Of a stretch of 64,000 nucleotides of DNA, positions 1 to 9,600 are shown in pieces (the stretch's first letter is position 1; the number at the start of each line of letters is the position of its first letter). The translations under genes and the position numbers were made by a program. The notes beneath the pieces were generated by a model. The model was not told the origin of the DNA, did no database searches, and worked only from the letters and a program-made list of their open reading frames with translations. The stretch is from Chloroflexota bacterium (GTDB lineage: Bacteria > Chloroflexota > Anaerolineae > Anaerolineales > UBA4823). The stretch is taken from the NCBI GenBank assembly GCA_029557965.1, contig JAKQIM010000048.1, positions 1 to 64,000 on the forward strand, read 5' to 3'.

Positions 1-2742
1 TACCACCGCATCCAGCGCTTCATCGACCGGCGTTTCTATCGCGAGCAGGTAGATTTCCGCCAGGCCTTCACCAGCTTCTCCAAGCAGGTGCGCACGATCA
101 TCGACCTGCCCGAGCTGCTGGATGTGCTGGTGGAGCGCACCACGGGGCTGCTGCACATTGCCCACGGGGCCGTCTTCTTATATACACCGCAAGACCACAA
201 GCTGATCCTGGCAGAGCAACGCAACATCGAGCTGCCCACTGGCACCGACCTGGAGTTGGACTGGTCGGATGAACAGGTGTTGAACAAAGGCAGCGTGGTC
301 AGCCGCATGCGCCACCCCACCTTCCCCATGCTGGTGCCGTTGATGGCCCCGCAGAAGATGGATTCGCTGGCGAATAAGGGTGCATCCCCCAGCGCCGCGG
401 CCCCGGCCCTATTAGGGGTATTGGCGTTGGGCCCCCAGCATTCAGGGCTGAGTTACTCGCGCGAGAACCGCGACCTGCTGCTTGGCCTGGCTGACCAGGC
501 CGGCACCGCCATTTACGTTGCCATGCTGATGCAAGAAAAAGAGGCCGAAGTCTTGCGCCGCGAAGAAGCCGAGCATAACCTCGATCTTCACCGCAGCTCT
601 CCCTTGGGCCAGGCCGAAGCCCGCGCCCAGGTGCTCACTGCCAACCCGGCGGGCGCTATTGCCGCCCTGCACGACCTGGCCCAGGCCGCCGGGGGCGATG
701 CAGATGCCGCCCAAATGCTGGCGAACCTGCCCAACGCCCTCAATAATCTGGGCCAGTCTGCCCTGGCCTCCCTGGCCGAAAGCTATCATTACCTCTACAG
801 CAGCCAATATACCACCGAACTGCTGCCGGTCGGCTTGCGCAATCTCATCGCACGCCTCATCGACCCCGAAGCCAGCCGCTGGGAAAACGCCGAACAGGCC
901 CTATCCATCTACCAGCGCTGCCACATGGCACTTGAAGCCAACTCGATCCCCCAGATCTTGGAACTGCCCGATGACCCGGTGCCCGCCCCGCCCTGCCTGA
1001 GCAGCCTGGCGCAGGCCCTGCTGGGTTTCCAATCTGTGGTCGCCCTCCTGCACGCTTACGAACGCGTTGATTCGCCCCAAGACCGCCTGGCTTACCTGGC
1101 CTCGGCCGTTGAACGCCTGCGCCACGTAGAACGCAGCGCCCGCGCCGAGTTGGGCAGCGCTGACCGCGCCATTGCCCAGAGCATCGCCGAGAGCTGGCTG
1201 GCAATTGTTACCGGCACCATCAGCGAGCTGCAAGCCCGCTCTCGCCTGGTATTTCAACTGCTCACCCGCCACACCTGGCAGGTTGATGTGGTCTCGCTGG
1301 CGCTCAATGTACGCAACGAGGGGCGCGGCGCAGCCCTCAATGTGCGCGTATCCCTGGCCCCTGACCCTGCCTACACCTTGCTAGACAGCAGCGCCACCGT
1401 TGAACGCCTGGCCTATGGCGAAGAAACCCAGGTCACCCTGCGCATCCGCCCGCATCTAGAGGCCGGCAAAGACCATTTCCGTGCCCGCTTTGTCATCCTC
1501 TATACCGACCCGCGCGGCCCCGACCAGGTGGAGAACTATGCCGATATGATCCACCTCCTGGCGGCCGAAAGCGATTACCAGTTCATTTCCAACCCCTATG
1601 TTGTGGGCACCCCTTTGCAGACCGGCTCGCCGCTCTTCTTTGGCCGGGAAGATATCATTGCCTTCATCACAGAAAATCTCGCCGCCCTGCACCGCAACAA
1701 CCTGGTGCTGATCGGCCAGCGCCGCACCGGCAAAACCTCTTTGCTCAAGCAGATGCCGGCCCACCTGGGCGATGAATACTTGCCCGTTTACCTGGATGGG
1801 CAAGCCCTGGGGCTTGATCCTGGCCTGCCCAACTTCTTCCTCAGCCTGGCAACCGAGATCAGCTTTGCCCTCGAAGACCGCGGCTTCGAGATCGAGCCGC
1901 CTGCCCTGCAAGATTTCACTGCCAGCCCCGCGGGAACCTTTGAGCATGCCTTCTTAGACCGTGTACGCCAGGCCATTGGCGAGCGCCACTTGCTGCTCAT
2001 GCTGGATGAATTCGAAGAGTTAGAAACAGCCGTGCGCCGCGGCGACCTGGAGCCTTCTATATTTGGCTTCTTGCGCCACATCATCCAGCACACACCCAAC
2101 CTGAGCGTCATCTTCTGCGGCACCCACCGCCTGGAAGAACTGGCTGCCGATTATTGGAATGTGCTTTTCAATATCAGCATCTACCGTCACATTGCCTTCT
2201 TAGATCAAACCGAAGGCCTGCGCCTGGTGCAAGAGCCGGTGGCCGCTTACGGCATGCACTACGACGACCTGGCCCTGGATAAGATCTGGCGCATCACCGC
2301 CGGGCACCCCTATTTTCTGCAACTCTTGTGCCACAGCCTCGTAAACCATCATAACAAGGTCCAGCGCAGCTACATGACCATTGCCGATGTCAACACCGCC
2401 CTGGATGAGATCCTGGCTTCTGGCGAGGCGCATTTTGTATACTTATGGGCTGAATCATCTCCCCTCGAGCGGGTAACGCTCACCGCCATGACACGCCTGA
2501 TGCCCCTGACCGGCCAGATCACCCCAGCCCAGATTGCTGATTATCTCGAAGAGCGCGGGGTGAGTTTCGAACGCCAGAATATTGCCGAGGGCCTGCACCG
2601 CCTGGCCCTGCGTGATATACTGACCGCCAACACCTCAGATGACAGCATGGGTGAAACCTACCGCTGGAAGCTGGGCCTCTTGGGTTTGTGGGTCGAGAAA
2701 TATAAATCCATGAGCCGCGTCATTGACGAGATGAGAAAATAA
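1..2742 (+). CDS. GAF-domain STAND ATPase sensor, 5' end outside window
   Basis: The reading frame is open from the first base, so the start lies upstream; 913 residues are visible. The opening stretch (RRFYREQVDFRQAF and following) is the linker and start of a GAF domain, roughly residues 10-150, of the kind that follows a membrane sensor. A long helical region follows, then a CARDB-like beta-sandwich at about 405-500. The C-terminal half is a STAND-type AAA ATPase: Walker A GQRRTGKT at 572-579 and Walker B LLLMLDE at 664-670, followed by helical sensor segments. It probably converts a GAF-detected signal into an ATP-dependent conformational change. The stop is one base before the next ATG, so the two genes are almost certainly cotranscribed. 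Its NPYV...FFGRE entry motif recurs at the start of the next protein. The signal sensed is unknown. Confidence 0.8.
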   Translation, partial: YHRIQRFIDRRFYREQVDFRQAFTSFSKQVRTIIDLPELLDVLVERTTGLLHIAHGAVFLYTPQDHKLILAEQRNIELPTGTDLELDWSDEQVLNKGSVVSRMRHPTFPMLVPLMAPQKMDSLANKGASPSAAAPALLGVLALGPQHSGLSYSRENRDLLLGLADQAGTAIYVAMLMQEKEAEVLRREEAEHNLDLHRSSPLGQAEARAQVLTANPAGAIAALHDLAQAAGGDADAAQMLANLPNALNNLGQSALASLAESYHYLYSSQYTTELLPVGLRNLIARLIDPEASRWENAEQALSIYQRCHMALEANSIPQILELPDDPVPAPPCLSSLAQALLGFQSVVALLHAYERVDSPQDRLAYLASAVERLRHVERSARAELGSADRAIAQSIAESWLAIVTGTISELQARSRLVFQLLTRHTWQVDVVSLALNVRNEGRGAALNVRVSLAPDPAYTLLDSSATVERLAYGEETQVTLRIRPHLEAGKDHFRARFVILYTDPRGPDQVENYADMIHLLAAESDYQFISNPYVVGTPLQTGSPLFFGREDIIAFITENLAALHRNNLVLIGQRRTGKTSLLKQMPAHLGDEYLPVYLDGQALGLDPGLPNFFLSLATEISFALEDRGFEIEPPALQDFTASPAGTFEHAFLDRVRQAIGERHLLLMLDEFEELETAVRRGDLEPSIFGFLRHIIQHTPNLSVIFCGTHRLEELAADYWNVLFNISIYRHIAFLDQTEGLRLVQEPVAAYGMHYDDLALDKIWRITAGHPYFLQLLCHSLVNHHNKVQRSYMTIADVNTALDEILASGEAHFVYLWAESSPLERVTLTAMTRLMPLTGQITPAQIADYLEERGVSFERQNIAEGLHRLALRDILTANTSDDSMGETYRWKLGLLGLWVEKYKSMSRVIDEMRK

Positions 2743-2743
2743 C

Positions 2744-4708
2744 ATGTCTAACCCTTATGTCTCACGCGGGCCGGTGCGCGACCCGGCCATGTTCTTCGGG
2801 AGAGAAAACGAACTCCGTGAAATTGCCGCCTTTTTGCGCGGCAACCAATCTGTCTCGATCGTTGGGCCGCGCAAGATCGGCAAGACTTCGCTCCTCTTCC
2901 ACTTGATGCGTCCACCCACCTTCACCAGCCTGGGGCTGGACGAGAACTTTTTGTTCGTTTACCTGGATTGCGAGGTTTTGGGCGATGGAAGCCACGAAGA
3001 GATCTTTGGCCAGTTTGCGGTCGAGATCGCCGAAGCCCTGCACGAGCGCGGGCAAGCTCCAGAGCCCGCCCTGGACGAAGCCGCCGACAAGCCGGGCCGC
3101 CTGGCATTTGAGCGCGCCATTCGCCGCCTGAACCAGCGCGGCCTGCGGATCATCCTCTTATTGGATGAATTTGAACGCCTCAGCACCAACCAAAACCTGG
3201 ATGTCAATTTTTTCAATGCGCTGCGCTCTGCCGCCGGGCGTTACCAACTGGCCTATCTCACCGCTTCGGCCCGCCCCCTCATTCAATTGACCTACTCGGG
3301 CAGATCTCAAGAGATCCTTTCCAGCCCCTTCTTCAACATCTTTGCCCCACTTTACCTGGGGCTGCTCTCAGAAGCCGATGCCCGCCAGTTGATCCGCCAG
3401 CCCAGCCAGGCTGCCGGGATAACCTTTAGCCCTGAGCTGGAGGATTTTATTTACTGCCTGGTTGGCGGCCAGCCATTGGCCCTGCAGGTAGCGTGCTTCT
3501 ACAGCATGGATCATCCCAACGACCCCGATGCTGTTGAACAAGCTGCCTGCCAAGAGTTGGCCGCCCACTTCCAATACTATTGGCATAACCTGACCCCCGC
3601 CGAGCAGGCTATCCTGCGCCAGGTTGACGAGATTGCAGGACGCGCCGCTTCAGATACCACCCTGCGCGGCCTGCTGCGCGATCTGACACAGAAATCGCTC
3701 CTGATCGCCGATGCCAACACCTACCGCTACCCCGGCCGGGCCTGGGCGGCTTTCGTGGCGGCCCAACAGCCCACCAGCCCCACCGGCGAACGCCTGTCTT
3801 CTACCACCATGCTCATCGCCGGCACCCAGGTGGGGCCTTATGAAGTGCTGGAGCCGATCGGGCGAGGCGGCATGTCAGAGGTCTACAAAGGCCGCCACAC
3901 CCGCCTGGACCGCAGCGTAGCCATCAAGATCCTGCCGGCCAGCCTGGCGGCTGAAGCCGATTTCCGCACCCGCTTCGAGCGCGAAGCACGGGCAGTGGCA
4001 TCTTTGCGCCATCCCAATATCGTTCAAGTTTTCGATTTCGGTGATATCAGCGGCACCTACTACATGGTGATGGAATACATTGCCGGGAAAGACCTCTCTA
4101 CCATCATTCGCGAGAGCGGGCGCATGCCCATTGAGCAAATTGCCCTGGTGATGTTGGAGGTCAGCTCAGCCCTGGATTACGCCCACGACCTGGGCCTGGT
4201 ACACCGCGATGTCAAACCGTCCAACATCTTGCTCCAGCCCCTGGCAGAGCGCGCCGCCCACAGCGGCGACCGCACCGAAACCTGGATCAAGGCCGAACAA
4301 AAACTCAAACCCGGCCTGCCATACCATGCCATCCTGACCGATTTTGGCATTGCCAAGATGCTGGGCGGCGACACTGCCGCCACCAAAACCGGCTTGATGA
4401 TGGGCACCCTCAACTACATGGCCCCCGAGCAAATCCGCTCAGCCGGTGAAGTGGATGGCCGCGCCGACACTTACGCCCTGGGCGTGGTGGCCTACCAATT
4501 GCTCACCGGTCAACTGCCCTTCGTAGCAGATAATCCCGGAGCGATGATGTTGGCCCATCTCCAACTGCCGGCTCCCGATCCACGTGAGCTGGCCCCCGAA
4601 ACCCCATCCAAGATCGCCCGCGCCATCTTACGCGCCCTGGCCAAAGACCCCCAAGAACGTTTCGATACCAGCAGTGCCTTTGCCGCCGAATTCAACCTTG
4701 CGAGCTGA
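2744..4708 (+). CDS. STAND ATPase fused to a Ser/Thr protein kinase
   Basis: This 654-residue cytoplasmic protein joins two modules. Residues 1-350 are an AAA/STAND ATPase with an FFGRE entry motif, Walker A GPRKIGKT at 41-48 and Walker B ILLLDE at 137-142. Residues 363-650 are a Hanks-type kinase: glycine loop IGRGGMSEVY, catalytic Lys395 in AIKIL, HRDVKPSN starting at 487 and DFG at 533-535, so it should be active. About 30 extra polar residues lie between the HRD loop and DFG, which is unusual for bacterial kinases. No membrane segment is visible. The gene starts one base after the stop of the GAF-STAND gene, suggesting the two ATPases work as a pair, perhaps by co-oligomerising to control the kinase; that role is inferred. 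Confidence 0.85.
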   Translation: MSNPYVSRGPVRDPAMFFGRENELREIAAFLRGNQSVSIVGPRKIGKTSLLFHLMRPPTFTSLGLDENFLFVYLDCEVLGDGSHEEIFGQFAVEIAEALHERGQAPEPALDEAADKPGRLAFERAIRRLNQRGLRIILLLDEFERLSTNQNLDVNFFNALRSAAGRYQLAYLTASARPLIQLTYSGRSQEILSSPFFNIFAPLYLGLLSEADARQLIRQPSQAAGITFSPELEDFIYCLVGGQPLALQVACFYSMDHPNDPDAVEQAACQELAAHFQYYWHNLTPAEQAILRQVDEIAGRAASDTTLRGLLRDLTQKSLLIADANTYRYPGRAWAAFVAAQQPTSPTGERLSSTTMLIAGTQVGPYEVLEPIGRGGMSEVYKGRHTRLDRSVAIKILPASLAAEADFRTRFEREARAVASLRHPNIVQVFDFGDISGTYYMVMEYIAGKDLSTIIRESGRMPIEQIALVMLEVSSALDYAHDLGLVHRDVKPSNILLQPLAERAAHSGDRTETWIKAEQKLKPGLPYHAILTDFGIAKMLGGDTAATKTGLMMGTLNYMAPEQIRSAGEVDGRADTYALGVVAYQLLTGQLPFVADNPGAMMLAHLQLPAPDPRELAPETPSKIARAILRALAKDPQERFDTSSAFAAEFNLAS

Positions 4709-4742
4709 ACCAGCCCGCCGAAGAACCTGGAGCAACCATCCT

Positions 4743-6146
4743 ATGCACCTCTCACCAAAGACTTTCCCCCCTCGCTTGATCCTTGCCGCCTGCCTGGCCC
4801 TATCCCTGGCCCTGTTTGGCGCCGTCGGTGCGGCCCTGGCGTACGAGTTTTCTGAAGACGGTTACATCGCGGCCGGCAAAGTCATTGACGACGACGTTTT
4901 CGTTTCAGCAGATTCCGTCACCGTAGATGGCACCATCAATGGCATCTTGTTTGCCAACGGCAGCAACATCACCATCAATGGCACAATCAACGGCGACCTG
5001 TTTGCCAACGGCAACTCCGTCACCATCAACGGCCCGGTGAATGGGAACCTGGTGATCAGCGGGGCAACCCTCAAGCTTGCCAGCGCAGTAGAGGGCAGCG
5101 TTTTCTCAGGCGGCCAAACACTGATCATTGCCCCTGGCGCAAGCATTGGCCGCAACCTGTACTTCGGCGGCTTCAGCCTGGATGTTCAACCCGGCGCCAG
5201 CATAGCCAGAGACCTGGCAACCGGCTCTTACCAGGTGATGCTTGGCGGGCAGGTGGGTCGCAATATCGATGCCTCTGTCATCGCTTTTGAGCTATCTGGC
5301 AAAGTGGGAGGCAACCTGAACCTGGATGTTGAGCCCCCGGGCAAGGAAGACGATGTTTCTATCTTCGAATACTTCAATTTCCCTGGCATGCCTGAGACCT
5401 TTTTGCCTGCCGGCCTGCGGGTTGCCTCGCAGGCGAAAATTGACGGTGAGCTGAAATACGTCAGCCCGGTTGACCAGGCTGCCGCTATCCAGGCTGTGCC
5501 GGGCGGCGGGATCGTTTATACCTACCGCCCTGCCCAAGGTACTGAAAAAGCCGACAAGCCCCCCGTCTCAGTCCAGATCGGCAACTGGTTTTTGTCCCGC
5601 ATCCGCGAGCTGGTGACACTAAGCGCCATCGGTGCGCTGGTGGTCGTCCTGATGCCGAAGCTTCTGCCCCAGGGCGTCCAGCAATTGCGCAGCCAGCCCT
5701 GGGCATCTTTAGGCAAAGGCCTGCTGGTGTTGATCGTGGGCCTGGTGGGGATATTCGTTGCCTTCCTGGTAGTGCTCACCGTGGGCATCCTCCTGGGCAT
5801 CGTCACCCTGGGCGGGCTCAAAGACACGGTCTTTGGATTCGGGTTCTCTAGTATTGGATTGTTCTCGGCTGTTTTCTGGCTGATGATCAATTACGGCAGT
5901 AAACTGGTGGTAGCCTCGCTCTTAGGGAATTGGCTCTTCAAGCGTATGGGCCCCGCCTTCAGCGGGCATGCTTTCTGGCCGTTGTTGGCCGGGATTGTGA
6001 GTTATGTGATCTTACGCGGCATTCCCATATTGGGGATTTTGTTTGGCGCCGCGGCCACCCTCTTGGGGTTGGGGGCCGCCTGGTTGGCTTTGCTTGCTTG
6101 GCGCAAAGGAGCTGCGCCGCAGGTCATCCCCAGCACAGCTTCATAA
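4743..6146 (+). CDS. Bactofilin-like polymer-forming protein with C-terminal membrane domain
   Basis: I use the ATG at 4743, because it begins a clear signal or anchor segment (MHLSPKTF then a run of Ala/Leu); the frame is open further upstream but overlaps the kinase gene. The 467-residue product has an N-terminal hydrophobic segment, then about 170 residues of short repeats such as GTINGILFANGSNITI and GPVNGNLVISG, typical of the beta-helix of bactofilin/polymer-forming proteins. The last 160 residues form about four or five hydrophobic helices. It probably assembles outside or at the membrane and helps organise the envelope. It follows the kinase gene by 34 bases and could be a downstream partner or substrate; that link is only positional. 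Confidence 0.75.
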   Translation: MHLSPKTFPPRLILAACLALSLALFGAVGAALAYEFSEDGYIAAGKVIDDDVFVSADSVTVDGTINGILFANGSNITINGTINGDLFANGNSVTINGPVNGNLVISGATLKLASAVEGSVFSGGQTLIIAPGASIGRNLYFGGFSLDVQPGASIARDLATGSYQVMLGGQVGRNIDASVIAFELSGKVGGNLNLDVEPPGKEDDVSIFEYFNFPGMPETFLPAGLRVASQAKIDGELKYVSPVDQAAAIQAVPGGGIVYTYRPAQGTEKADKPPVSVQIGNWFLSRIRELVTLSAIGALVVVLMPKLLPQGVQQLRSQPWASLGKGLLVLIVGLVGIFVAFLVVLTVGILLGIVTLGGLKDTVFGFGFSSIGLFSAVFWLMINYGSKLVVASLLGNWLFKRMGPAFSGHAFWPLLAGIVSYVILRGIPILGILFGAAATLLGLGAAWLALLAWRKGAAPQVIPSTAS

Positions 6147-6176
6147 CAAACGACCCTATCTGTGGGTTAAAAGCGT

Positions 6177-6216
6177 CCATCGCCCAGCGTCTTTCCCCTC
6201 AGGCGCTGGGCGATGG
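6177..6216 (+). terminator. Hairpin after the bactofilin-like gene
   Basis: A perfect 13-bp inverted repeat, CCATCGCCCAGCG at 6177-6189 and its complement at 6204-6216, is separated by a 14-base loop. It lies 30 bases after the stop codon at 6146. There is only a short ATTT after it, so it may act as a weak intrinsic terminator or protect the transcript end. Confidence 0.5.
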
Positions 6217-6422
6217 ATTTCCTACCTTCCCCCTCTTGTCACTGCGACACGCTTTTGCCCCCCTTCGAATTGCCGCCCTTGCACATCGCAGAAACCGAGA
6301 AGAACTGCAGCCAGCATTCCCCCTCAGGAAAAAGACTGACCGCCCGGTTGGCTTGGTGACCAGGTAGACCCATCGCTTGATAACCTGGTATGATAGATTA
6401 TATACAACTATCCACACCGCAT

Positions 6423-6441
6423 CGTCACCGCAAGCGTCACC
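6423..6441 (+). promoter_or_regulatory. CGTCACC direct repeat pair 1
   Basis: Two exact heptamers CGTCACC (6423-6429 and 6435-6441) are 12 bases apart start to start. The same pair recurs 133 bases downstream. It lies about 17 bases beyond a possible promoter (TTGATA/TATACA at 6377-6406), so a protein bound here could block that promoter. Confidence 0.45.
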
Positions 6442-6555
6442 GTAAACCACCTGTTTCAGCAAGGAGTCGCCCCCTTGACCACGATAACCACCAGGCTCAA
6501 AACCATCACTTGCTGATCTGACACTACAAATTATATTCATTCCCCTATACCATAT

Positions 6556-6574
6556 CGTCACCGTAAACGTCACC
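6556..6574 (+). promoter_or_regulatory. CGTCACC direct repeat pair 2, next to the SARP promoter
   Basis: Two exact CGTCACC heptamers (6556-6562, 6568-6574) with a 12-base period end five bases before the -35 box of the SARP gene. SARP and OmpR-type winged-helix proteins are known to bind direct heptamer repeats next to -35 boxes, so this is a candidate self-activation site for the protein encoded at 6626. The target assignment is inference. Confidence 0.5.
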
Positions 6575-6579
6575 ACAGA

Positions 6580-6608
6580 TTGCCAGTTTGGGCGAGTTGG
6601 CGTAAAAT
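6580..6608 (+). promoter_or_regulatory. Promoter of the SARP-like regulator
   Basis: TTGCCA (6580-6585), a 17-base spacer and TAAAAT (6603-6608) form a near-consensus sigma-70-type promoter. Transcription would begin near 6615, leaving only about 11 bases before the ATG at 6626 and no clear Shine-Dalgarno sequence, so the message may be nearly leaderless. Confidence 0.55.
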
Positions 6609-6625
6609 ATAAACTCGGTGACCTT

Positions 6626-9600
6626 ATGCCCACATTAGAAATCAACTTATTCGGCACGCCTTCCCTGCGCCTGGATGGACAACCGGTTCACGCCCGCACC
6701 GCCAAGGCTATTCCGCTCTTGGCTTACCTGCTGATGAACCCCGGGTGCCACATGCGTTCTACCCTTGCCACCCTGCTGTGGAGCGATGCAGAGCGTCCAC
6801 GCGCCTTTGCCTCCTTGCGCACCACCACCTGGAGGCTAAAAGATGCCGGGCTTGGCCCCTGGTTGGATGTGCAACACGAACAGGTTGGCTTCCGAGAAGG
6901 GCCTCCGGTGCACCTGGATGTGCGCCAGTTTCTCGGTTACCTGGATGAATGCCGCCGACACGGTCACCCACCCCAGGCCGTGTGCACCGATTGCCTGCCC
7001 CTTCTCAGCGCTGCCGCCGAGCTGTACCGCGGCAATTTTATGCAGGGATTAAGCCTGCGGGGGGCGGTTGTGTTTGACGATTGGCAGACTTCCCAGGCCG
7101 AGCTGCTGCGCAACCAGGCTTCTGGCGTGCTAGAACGCCTGGTCAGCGGCTATCAGAAACAAAATGACCTGACCCAGGCCATCCATTATGCCCGGCAGTG
7201 GTTGACGATTGACCACACGAACGAAGAGACTCACCGCCAGCTCATGACTCTGTACGCCAGCACGGGGCAGCGGCAGTCTGCCATGAACCAATACCAGGAA
7301 TGTGTTCGCCTGCTCAAAGCCGGCGGGTTGAGCCCCCAGGCAGAGACCACTTCCATTTACCAACAAATCTTAGGCGGGCCATGGCGTTCCGCCGCCAGCG
7401 CTGATTCTGCCCCCAGGCTAAAAAGCCCCATCATCTTGTGCGCCGATGTCGAAAATTCGGCTGCTCTATGGGACCAGTACAGCCAAGAGATGACCAAAAT
7501 TTACGAAAAAGTGTCTGCCAGCATCAAAGACTTTGCCCAACAATACGGCGGCCGCGTGCTGAGTTTGATGGATGATTACTTCATCATGTTTTTCGAAAGC
7601 GGGTCACCTTTGCCGGCTGCCATCGCTTTACAAAAGAATGCCCGGCACCCAATCGAGAAAAAAGTGGCCCCGCTGAAGGTGCGCGTGGCAATCCATGCCG
7701 CCGACAGCTTCAAGCCCAGCATTGATAGCAATGCCGGCAGCATCCACTTTGCCAAGCGCCTGCTCTCAGCCGGCCGGGGCGGGCATGTTTTGCTCAGCGC
7801 CCAGGCATCAGAGGCGCTCGACCTGCCCATCAACGCCAGGCTGTACGATCATGGATTTAACACCCTCAAAGACCTCGGTGAGCCGATCCATATCTTTAGT
7901 CTTCAGCACCCCGATCTGCTGGGAGAGCAGCGTCTTTCCTTGCAATCCCTGGCCACTTACTATCATAACCTGCCCACTTACGCCACCCCATTCATCGGCC
8001 GCGAGGAAGAGTTGGCCGACCTGGCACAATTGCTCTCGCAAGAAAACTGCCGCCTGCTGACCCTCACCGGCCCCGGGGGCATTGGCAAGACGCGCCTGGC
8101 AGTCCAAAGCGCGGCCCAATTGATCGAACGCTTTCCCGATGGGGTTGCCTTTATCTCCCTATCCACCACCCCAACCTCCAACCAGATCCTATCTACCCTG
8201 GCTGAGGTACTGCGCTTTAATTTCTACCAGCCCGAAGACCCCGCCCGCCAACTGCAAGACTTCCTGCGCTCCAGGCATATGCTGCTCATCATGGATAATT
8301 TCGAGCACCTGGTAGACGGCTCGGCGTTACTTTCAGACCTGCTCAACCATGCCCCCAGGCTCAAGATCCTGGTCACGTCGCGCGAGTGCCTGCACTTGCC
8401 CGAAGAATGCCTGTACGACGTACGGGCCATGGGCATACCACCCGCCTCCGGCGCCTCTGAACTGGAAAACTACAGCGCCGTCAAACTCTTCTTGCAAAAT
8501 GCCCGCCGTGTTCATCCAAGCTTTCATCCGAGCGAAACCGATTGGCACAGCATTGCCGAGATCTGCCAACGCGTTGAGGGCCTGCCCATGGCATTAGAAT
8601 TGGCCTCGGGCTGGGTGCGCACCCTCACCTGTGCTGAGATTTCAGACCAGATCAAACGACAGAGTTTCGAATTCCTGGATGGAAACAGATCTGATCGTCC
8701 GGCCCGCCGCCGCAGCCTAAGAGCCGCCTTTGATTATTCGTGGAACTTGCTGTCAGAAGAGGGCCGCCGTACCCTGCGCAGGTTGTCTGTCTTTCGCGGC
8801 GGATTCAGCCTGGAGGCCGCCCAGGCCGTGGCCGCCACCACCCCGGCTCAGTTAGCGGGCATGGTCGACCGCTCGCTGCTGCGGTATACCAGTGGGCGCT
8901 ACGAGATCAACGAAGCCCTGCGGCACTTTGCCCATCAAAAACTGGAAGAAGCCCCCGAAGACTACACATCCACCGAACGCCTGCACTGTGAATACTATTC
9001 CTACCGCTTCATCGAACAAGCCAACAAGCTGCTCTCCCGATCGCATATGCAAGCCATGCAAGAGATCTTCGTGGACACCGAAAACTTGCGTACCGCCAAA
9101 GATTGCGCCTTAGAACACAAATGCTGGGATCTCATCGGGATGGGGATCAACGCATCCTTTGTGTTCCTTGAACTCTCTGGCCGCGCAAAAGAAGGATATG
9201 AAAGTTTCAAACGCATGCTGGACGTTGCGCTCGTGGAATCTGATGCAATGGAAAGCAAATGGTTCCCCTGGCTGGTCATGGCCACGGGCTGGTTCGCCTT
9301 CCAAATCGGCCAACATGCAGAAGGGCTGGAGGATCTGAACAAGAGCCTCGAAATCCTCAGAGCGCGGGGGGATGAAGAAGGCACCGCTTACAACCTGGCC
9401 TTGCTGGCCAGCTACTACCTGAGCCTGAGTTCTTTCGAAGATGCCGGCCGCTGCCTGCAGGAGAGCCTGGCCATCTACAGCCGCATCAGCCTGCCCAACG
9501 AACGCCTATCGCATGCCCGTCAGCATTTCACCCTCTACACTGCCGGCAAATATTATCTCCAGACCCAGCAATATGCCCTGGCCGAACAGCATGCCCAGGT

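Larger units (their letters stand above)
6147..6625 (+). other. 479-base intergenic region with terminator-like hairpin, direct repeats and promoter
   Basis: No convincing gene lies here. It holds, in order: a 13-bp hairpin just after the bactofilin-like gene, a possible promoter (TTGATA at 6377-6382, 18 bases, TATACA at 6401-6406), one pair of CGTCACC direct repeats (6423-6441), a 13-codon Thr-rich mini-ORF with a Shine-Dalgarno-like AAGGAG (6475-6516, TTG start), a second CGTCACC pair (6556-6574) and a good promoter directly ahead of the SARP gene. The wide gap and repeated motifs suggest regulatory DNA for the downstream regulator. Confidence 0.6.

Noticed and set aside
4584-4742. N-terminal extension of the bactofilin-like protein
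   Set aside because: It overlaps the kinase gene and lies before a perfect signal segment at 4743.
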